NCBI RefSeq assembly: GCF_012726235.1
Contig: NZ_JAASAH010000009.1
Coordinates: 62,001-126,000 of the forward strand
DNA length: 64,000 bases
Source of the DNA: Streptomyces sp. HNM0574
GTDB taxonomy: Bacteria; Actinomycetota; Actinomycetes; Streptomycetales; Streptomycetaceae
Direction: 5' to 3'
In this document: positions 58,947-64,000 of the stretch, in pieces
How positions within the stretch are numbered: position 1 is the first letter of the stretch
How the letters are laid out: every line of letters begins with the position of its first letter
The notes under the pieces: generated by a model
Seen by the model: only the letters and a program-made list of their open reading frames with translations
Told to the model about the DNA's origin: nothing
Databases searched by the model: none
Program-made: the position numbers and the translations under genes

Positions 58947-59603
58947 ATGGCGAAGAAAGCGACCGGAGGCGGCCTCCGCGAACGCAAGAAGCAGGCCACC
59001 CGCACCGCCCTCGCGGAGGCCGCCGTCCGGCTCGCCGCCGAGCACGGCGCGGAAGGCGTCACCGTCGAGGCGATCAGCGAGGCGGCCGGGGTCTCCCCGC
59101 GCACCTTCTTCAACTACTTCGACACCCGGGACGACGCCTTCGCGATGATCGACGCGGGCATCGGCGAACGCGTACGCCAGGCCGTGCTGGACGCCCCGGC
59201 CGAACTGCCCCCGCTCACCGCGCTGCGGGACGCGCTCGCCGCCGAACTCGCCGGGATCGAGAGCCGGCACGAGCTGTGGGACCTGTGGGCCGAGGTGCTG
59301 CACGCGTCCCCGCACCTGCTCGTCCGCAGCATGGGCGCGCACCTGGCCGACGAACTGGCCCTGGCCCGCGCCGTCACCCAGCGGTTGCGCGGCGGCGAGG
59401 AGGTGCCCGAGGACGAGCCGCCCGGGCTCTACCCGCGCCTGGTCGCCGCCGTGGCGGCCACCGCCGTACGCGTCTCCGTCGCGCACTGGAGCGCCCAGGG
59501 CACGGGCGCGGCCGGGCGGAGCGTCCCCTTCGCGGAGATCTTCCGCGAGACCTTCGCCCAGCTCTCCGCCGGCCTCCCGGCCCCCGGCCCCGGCACCGAC
59601 TGA
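58947..59603 (+). CDS. TetR family regulator of the adjacent MFS pump
   Basis: 218 residues from the ATG at 58947, which lies where transcription should begin (leaderless); an ATG at 58938 inside the operator would add three residues. DNA-binding part: RTALAEAAVRLAAEHGAEGVTVEAISEAAGVSPRTFFNYFDTRDDAFAMI. The C-terminal ligand domain has LPPLTALRDALAAELAGIESRHELWDLW and a Pro-rich end. Followed 94 bases later by a QacA/EmrB-type exporter gene, so it is a typical repressor that is released by the exported drug. Confidence 0.92.
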   Translation: MAKKATGGGLRERKKQATRTALAEAAVRLAAEHGAEGVTVEAISEAAGVSPRTFFNYFDTRDDAFAMIDAGIGERVRQAVLDAPAELPPLTALRDALAAELAGIESRHELWDLWAEVLHASPHLLVRSMGAHLADELALARAVTQRLRGGEEVPEDEPPGLYPRLVAAVAATAVRVSVAHWSAQGTGAAGRSVPFAEIFRETFAQLSAGLPAPGPGTD

Positions 59604-59697
59604 CCCCGCGAGACGGGCCGACCACGACCTGCCCGGCAACGGCGCCGGGGCCCCCGACCCGCCGGCCCGGACCGGCCGACCCGCGAAGAAGGACACC

Positions 59698-61314
59698 GTG
59701 ACCACTACCGAGGCGCCCGACCGGGCGCCGACCTCCATGTCCAACCGGCAGATACTCCAGGCCATGTCCGGCCTGATGGCGGGCATGTTCGTCGCCATCC
59801 TCGCGGGCACGGTCGTGGCCAACGCGCTGCCGCGGATCATCGCCGACCTCGGGGCGAGCCAGTCCTCGTACACCTGGGTCGTCACCTCCGAGCTGCTGGC
59901 GATGACGGCCACCGTGCCGCTGTGGGGCAAGCTCTCCGACCTCTACAACAAGAAGCTGCTGCTGCAGCTGTCGCTGACGATGTTCGTCGTCGGCTCCCTC
60001 GTCGCCGGTTTCTCGCAGGGCGTCGGGCTGCTGATCTTCAGCCGCGTCGTGCAGGGCATCGGCGCGGGCGGTCTGACCGCGCTCGCGCAGGTCGTGATGG
60101 CCTCCGTCATCCCGCCCCGCAGGCTCGGCAAGTACGCGGGCATCTTCGGCGCCGTGTTCGCCGTCGGCACCGTCGCCGGACCGCTGGTCGGCGGCGTGCT
60201 GGTGGACACCTCGTGGCTGGGCTGGCGCTGGTGCTTCTTCATCGGCGTCCCGTTCGCGCTGCTCGCGATCGCGCTGCTGCAGCGGACGCTGAAGCTGCCC
60301 ACCGTCCGGCGCGAGGTGAAGATCGACTACCTGGGCGCCTTCCTGATCGTCGCGGGCATCTGCGCACTGCTGATCTGGACCTCGCTGGCGGGCCACCAGT
60401 TCGACTGGGCCTCGTGGCAGACCGCGGCGCTGACCGGCGGCGGGGTGCTGCTGCTGGTCGCGGCGGTGTTCGTCGAGTCCCGCGCACCGGAGCCGGTGAT
60501 CCCGCTGCGGATCTTCCGCAACCGGACGGTGACGCTGACGACGGTGGCCAGCCTGTTCGTCGGTGTCGCCATGTTCGGCGGCACGGTGTTCCTCTCCCAG
60601 TACTTCCAGGTCTCGCTCGGCAAGTCCCCGACCGTCGCCGGGCTGATGAGCCTGCCGATGATCCTCGGCCTGCTGCTGTCCTCGACCGTCGCGGGGCAGG
60701 TCATCAGCGCCACCGGCCGCTGGAAGGTCTACCTCGTCTCCGGCGCCGTCATCATGACGGCCGGGCTCTGCCTGCTGTCGACCATCGGCGCGGACACCGG
60801 GTTCGGACTGCTCAGCCTGTACATGGCCGTCCTCGGCGTCGGCGTCGGCATGCTGATGCAGAACCTGGTGCTCGCCGCGCAGAACGACGTCCCCGCGGCC
60901 GAACTCGGCGCCGCCACCTCCGTGTTGTCCTTCTTCCGCAGCATGGGCGGCACCATCGGCACCAGCGTGCTGGGCGCGATCCTGGCCAACCGGGTCGCGA
61001 CCGAGATGTCCGCCGGCCTCGCGGAGATGCCGGGCGCCGGCGGCGCGGCGGCCGGTGCGGGGTCGTCCTCGGGCGAGGAGGCCGTGCCGGACATGTCCGC
61101 GCTGCCCGCACCGGTGAAGGAGGTCGTGCAGCAGGCGTACGGGACCGCCACGGCCGATCTCTTCCTGGTGGCCGCGCCGTTCGCCGCGCTCGCGCTGATC
61201 GCCGTGCTGTTCATCAAGGAGAAGCCGCTGAAGACCACCAGCGGCATGGAGCGCCTGGCCGAGGAGACCGAGCCGGCCCCCGCTCCCGACTCCCGCGCCA
61301 CACCCGCCTCCTGA
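59698..61314 (+). CDS. MFS drug exporter, DHA2 (EmrB/QacA) family
   Basis: 538 residues, GTG start with AAGGA. 14 TM segments. Motif A appears as GKLSDLYNKKLLL, motif C of drug antiporters as GAVFAVGTVAGPLVGGVLVD (TM5), and WRWCFFIGVPFALLAI is the standard TM6 start. An extracellular loop with Gly/Ala/Glu (around 440-480) precedes the last TM. It would export a hydrophobic drug in exchange for protons. Likely controlled by the upstream TetR protein. Confidence 0.95.
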   Translation: MTTTEAPDRAPTSMSNRQILQAMSGLMAGMFVAILAGTVVANALPRIIADLGASQSSYTWVVTSELLAMTATVPLWGKLSDLYNKKLLLQLSLTMFVVGSLVAGFSQGVGLLIFSRVVQGIGAGGLTALAQVVMASVIPPRRLGKYAGIFGAVFAVGTVAGPLVGGVLVDTSWLGWRWCFFIGVPFALLAIALLQRTLKLPTVRREVKIDYLGAFLIVAGICALLIWTSLAGHQFDWASWQTAALTGGGVLLLVAAVFVESRAPEPVIPLRIFRNRTVTLTTVASLFVGVAMFGGTVFLSQYFQVSLGKSPTVAGLMSLPMILGLLLSSTVAGQVISATGRWKVYLVSGAVIMTAGLCLLSTIGADTGFGLLSLYMAVLGVGVGMLMQNLVLAAQNDVPAAELGAATSVLSFFRSMGGTIGTSVLGAILANRVATEMSAGLAEMPGAGGAAAGAGSSSGEEAVPDMSALPAPVKEVVQQAYGTATADLFLVAAPFAALALIAVLFIKEKPLKTTSGMERLAEETEPAPAPDSRATPAS

Positions 61315-61328
61315 GCGGCACCCGCCCC

Positions 61329-61361
61329 GTGGGGGAGACGCGGCGCACGCGTCTCCCCCAC
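61329..61361 (+). terminator. 14-bp hairpin after the MFS gene
   Basis: GTGGGGGAGACGCG (61329-61342), loop GCGCA, and its exact reverse complement (61348-61361), 14 bases past the stop. Confidence 0.75.
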
Positions 61362-61475
61362 CTCGCACGCACCGGACGTTCGCTGTCGGCACCCTGGACA
61401 ACCCCCGTGGCTGTCCCTAGCTTTCGATCAGTTCCGCAAATGATCTGACCGTGCCGAACGAGGGTCGTGCGTGCC

Positions 61476-63137
61476 ATGTATCAGCCGGATCTGTCCCCCG
61501 TCGCCGACAGCCTCGCGCTGTCCTCGCTCGTCGCGGCGCTGCCGCTGCTCACCCTGTTCCTGCTGCTGGGCGGGCTGCGGCTGAAGGCGCACTGGGCGGG
61601 ACTCGCGGCGCTGGCCGTGTCCGTCGCCGTCGCCGTCCTCGCGTACGGGATGCCGCTGCGGTACGCGCTGCTGTCCGGCACCGAGGGCGCGGCCTTCGGC
61701 CTGATGCCCATCATGTGGATCGTGCTGGCGGCGCTGTGGGTGTACCGACTCACCGTCGTCAGCGGCTGGTTCGAGGACCTGCGCCGGGCCTTCGGCCTCG
61801 TCAGCGACGACCCGCGGGTCCAGGCCCTGATCATCGCCTTCTGCTTCGGCGCGCTGCTGGAGGCCCTCGCGGGTTTCGGCGCGCCGGTGGCCATCACCGG
61901 CGTGATGCTCATCGCGGTGGGCTTCTCGCCGGTCCGGGCCGCCGTCACCGTGCTCGTCGCGAACACCGCGCCCGTCGCCTTCGGCGCCATCGGGACCCCG
62001 ATCATCACCGCGGGCAGCCTGACCCGCATCCCGTACGAGGAGATCGGCGCGTACGTGGGGCGGCAGACGCCGCTGCTGGCGCTGTTCGTGCCGCTGCTGC
62101 TGGTGGCGCTCGTCGACGGGGTGCGCGGCATCCGGCAGACGTGGCCGGTGGCGCTGGTGTGCGGCGCGGTGTTCGCGCTGGCGCAGTTCGTCAGCGCCAA
62201 CTACGTCTCCGTCGAACTCACCGACATCATCGCCTCGTTGCTGGCCCTGGCCGCCGTCGTCGCCTTCCTCCGCGTCTGGAAGCCGCGCGAGAGCGCCCGG
62301 GTCCGCGACGCCCTGCGCACCGCGGCGGAGCGGGAACGCGGGGAGGGTGCGGAGGCGCCCGGGCGGCAGGACGCGGCGAACGCCCCGCTCGGCGCCCGGC
62401 GGGTGGGCATGGCGTTCCTGCCGTACCTGGTGGTCATCGCGGTGTTCTCGGTGGCCAAGCTGTGGACCCCGGTCAAGGAGGCGCTCGCCGCCAGCGACGT
62501 CGAGGTGCCCTGGCCCTGGCTCGACGGGCAGATCCTCACTGCCACCGGCGAGCCCTCGGGCACGACGCTGTACGTCCTCCCCTGGCTCTCCTCGCCCGGC
62601 TCGCTGCTGCTGCTGTGCGGGGTGGTGGTGGCGCTCTGCTACCGGACGGGCTTCGGCACCGCCGTGCGCGCCTTCCGGGACATGGTCGTCCAACTGCGCT
62701 GGGCCATGCTGACGGTGGCCTCCGTCCTCGCGCTCGCGTACGTGATGAACCTGTCCGGGCAGACCATCACCATCGGCACCTGGATCGCCGGTACGGGCGC
62801 CGCGTTCGCCTTCCTCTCCCCCATCCTCGGCTGGCTCGGCACCGCCGTCACCGGCTCCGACACCTCGGCCAACGCCCTGTTCGCCACGCTCCAGCAGACC
62901 GCCGCCGGGCGGGCGGGGCTCGACCCGTCGCTGCTGGTCGCGGCGAACACCTCGGGCGGCGTGGTGGGCAAGATGATCAGCCCGCAGAACCTCACCATCG
63001 CCGCGACGGCGGTGGGCCTCGTCGGGCGCGAGGCGGTGCTGTTCCGCAAGGCGGTGGCGTGGAGCGTGCTGCTCCTGCTGGCGGTCTGCGTCCTGGTCTA
63101 CCTCCAGGCCCACGTCCTGGCCTGGATGCTGCCCTGA
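61476..63137 (+). CDS. L-lactate permease (LctP/LldP family)
   Basis: 553 residues; ATG at 61476 (MYQPDLSPVADSLALSSLVAALPLL), with GAGGG about 11 bases upstream; a GTG at 61467 is an alternative. About 13-14 TM segments. Family marks are EGAAFGLMPIMWIVLAALWVY, FGALLEALAGFGAPVAITGVML, TAPVAFGAIGTPIITAG, GSDTSANALFATLQ and VGKMISPQNLTIAATAVGL. It imports L-lactate, D-lactate or glycolate with protons. No lactate dehydrogenase gene is adjacent; a GlcD-like oxidase exists far away at 16.4-17.8 kb. Confidence 0.95.
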   Translation: MYQPDLSPVADSLALSSLVAALPLLTLFLLLGGLRLKAHWAGLAALAVSVAVAVLAYGMPLRYALLSGTEGAAFGLMPIMWIVLAALWVYRLTVVSGWFEDLRRAFGLVSDDPRVQALIIAFCFGALLEALAGFGAPVAITGVMLIAVGFSPVRAAVTVLVANTAPVAFGAIGTPIITAGSLTRIPYEEIGAYVGRQTPLLALFVPLLLVALVDGVRGIRQTWPVALVCGAVFALAQFVSANYVSVELTDIIASLLALAAVVAFLRVWKPRESARVRDALRTAAERERGEGAEAPGRQDAANAPLGARRVGMAFLPYLVVIAVFSVAKLWTPVKEALAASDVEVPWPWLDGQILTATGEPSGTTLYVLPWLSSPGSLLLLCGVVVALCYRTGFGTAVRAFRDMVVQLRWAMLTVASVLALAYVMNLSGQTITIGTWIAGTGAAFAFLSPILGWLGTAVTGSDTSANALFATLQQTAAGRAGLDPSLLVAANTSGGVVGKMISPQNLTIAATAVGLVGREAVLFRKAVAWSVLLLLAVCVLVYLQAHVLAWMLP

Positions 63138-63170
63138 GCGGCGGTCACCCCCGGCACTCCGGGCGGGTGT

Positions 63171-63698
63171 TCAGATCTCCGTGACGAGGTCCGCCAGCGG
63201 CAGCCGTCCGGTGGGGATGGCCGACCTGCCCGTCGGCGCCGGGGCCGGGTGGCCGAGGGAGAGGGCCGTGCGGACCGTCCACGGGCGCGTCACCCGGCAC
63301 AGCTCCCCGGCCCGGTCCGCGTTCCCGGCGGGGAAGAAGGAGGCCGGGCAGCTGCCGAGGCCGAGGAAGTGCGCGGCGAGCATCAGGTTCTGCGCGGCCC
63401 GGCCGGCGTCGAACTGGGCGTCCTCGCCGCCGGTGTCCTCGTCCGCGGCGAGCACGATCACCACCGGCGCGGCCGCGAGGTGCCCCGCGTACGCCCCCAG
63501 CCGCGAGAGCTCCTCCCGCACCCCGCGGTCCCGCACCACGACGAACCGCCACGGCTGCCGGTTACGGGCCGACCCCGTCCACCGCCCCGCTTCGAGCACG
63601 CGGTACAGATCCGCGTCACCGACCGGCTCGTCGGTGAACCAGCGCCGCGCCCGCAACGAGCTCAGCGCGGAGACGGGCGGGCGGGGCGGTACATCCAT
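63171..63698 (-). CDS. nitroreductase family protein
   Basis: 175 residues from ATG 63698 with AGGAAG upstream. Fits short FMN nitroreductases: SSLRARRWFTDEPV, YRVLEAGRWTGSARNRQPWRFVVV (the S-x-x-N-x-Q-P-W FMN-binding motif), FDAGRAAQNLMLAAHFLGLGSCPASFF and LSLGHPAPAPTGR at the end. It would reduce nitro groups, quinones or enones with NAD(P)H; substrate unknown. Convergent with the lactate permease gene. Confidence 0.92.
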   Translation of the reverse strand: MDVPPRPPVSALSSLRARRWFTDEPVGDADLYRVLEAGRWTGSARNRQPWRFVVVRDRGVREELSRLGAYAGHLAAAPVVIVLAADEDTGGEDAQFDAGRAAQNLMLAAHFLGLGSCPASFFPAGNADRAGELCRVTRPWTVRTALSLGHPAPAPTGRSAIPTGRLPLADLVTEI

Positions 63699-63823
63699 GC
63701 TGCGCTTCCTCGACTCACATACGACACGACGCGCGGTCGGACCCGGCACGCCGACGGGTCACGGTATCCAATCTGCGGCCGGGGTGCGGCCCGGAGCGCC
63801 TCGGGGTCACAGGGGGCGGACCA

Positions 63824-64000
63824 TCAGTGTCGTGAGGGAGCGTCGTCCGCCGGTCGCATCTCTCCCAGCGGTACATAGCCCCAACTCCGGTACAGGTTCA
63901 GGGTCTTGACGTGGCTGCTGTCGGCCAGCAGCGTCGCCCGTTGCTCGCGGCGGTCCGCCAGCAGCGCTCCGTGCATCCGCCCTGCCTGCCCCTGTCCCCG
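63824..64000 (-). CDS. GNAT acetyltransferase, C-terminal part
   Basis: The last 58 residues of a leftward gene cut by the window edge. It contains RGQGQAGRMHGALL, the acetyl-CoA pyrophosphate motif R-x-x-G-x-G/A, then ATLLADSSHVKTLNLYRSWGYVPLGEM, the usual last strand-helix unit of GNAT N-acetyltransferases. The acceptor is unknown. Confidence 0.82.
   Translation of the reverse strand, partial: RGQGQAGRMHGALLADRREQRATLLADSSHVKTLNLYRSWGYVPLGEMRPADDAPSRH

Noticed and set aside
1..64000. CRISPR arrays, tRNA/rRNA genes, insertion sequences, prophage genes
   Set aside because: No spaced short repeats, no cloverleaf or rRNA-like sequence, no transposase or integrase motif was found; the single lysozyme has no phage neighbours.

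Overview
The window is very GC-rich DNA with dense genes, frequent GTG starts, 4-nt start/stop overlaps and perfect GC hairpins between genes. Together with an Lsr2 protein, an F420-type luciferase-like oxidoreductase, a conservon (kinase, roadblock, DUF742, GTPase, P450), ABC-F and XRE/MmyB-type regulators, this points to a Streptomyces or close relative. No rRNA, tRNA, CRISPR array or insertion sequence was seen.

Region by region. 1-1.3 kb: the end of a hexapeptide acetyltransferase, a DUF3291 protein and a Cys-containing ArsR-like regulator. 1.4-7.3 kb: a leftward fatty acid beta-oxidation operon (AMACR-type racemase, LCAD-type acyl-CoA dehydrogenase, thiolase, FadJ/FadB-like hydratase-dehydrogenase). 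7.6-11.1 kb: amino-sugar genes (SIS-domain isomerase, class II aldolase), then a TetR regulator with two copies of its likely operator, coupled to a DeoR regulator. 11-17.8 kb: mixed household genes (VOC protein, a 34-residue membrane protein, endonuclease V, a CoA-transferase-like protein, DUF1707 protein, GH25 lysozyme, GlcD-like oxidase).

18.0-24.8 kb: a compact set of six biosynthetic-looking genes on two convergent arms (fumarase-superfamily lyase and methyltransferase; amidohydrolase, O-methyltransferase, GCS2-type ligase and SerC) that meet at one shared terminator. No PKS, NRPS or other standard core enzyme is present, so this is my best candidate for an undescribed pathway. 25.2-26.4 kb: a siderophore-binding lipoprotein behind a DmdR/IdeR-like iron box. 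26.5-28.0 kb: an SRPBCC protein and an F420-type oxidoreductase.

28.1-33.3 kb: a sialic acid catabolic operon (lyase NanA, a NanK-NanE kinase-epimerase fusion, transporter NanT) divergent from a FadR-type GntR regulator, with a 21-bp operator-like palindrome between them. 33.4-46.7 kb: PRC-barrel protein, Lsr2, an amidohydrolase with two APC permeases, Fpg/Nei glycosylase, a Cys-rich pentapeptide protein, a probably leaderless ArsR regulator with an M23 peptidase, and a TetR-linked DUF4166 operon with twin TTGAGC-N4-GCTCAA operators.

46.7-53.7 kb: about 1.1 kb without a gene, then a conservon whose P450 lacks the ExxR arginine (CYP157-like), facing a normal CYP154-like P450. 53.9-64 kb: XRE regulator and small membrane protein, a secreted RelA/SpoT-fold protein resembling ATP nucleotide 3'-pyrophosphokinase, an ABC-F protein divergent from a TetR/MFS efflux pair, an LctP-type permease, a nitroreductase and the C-terminus of a GNAT acetyltransferase.
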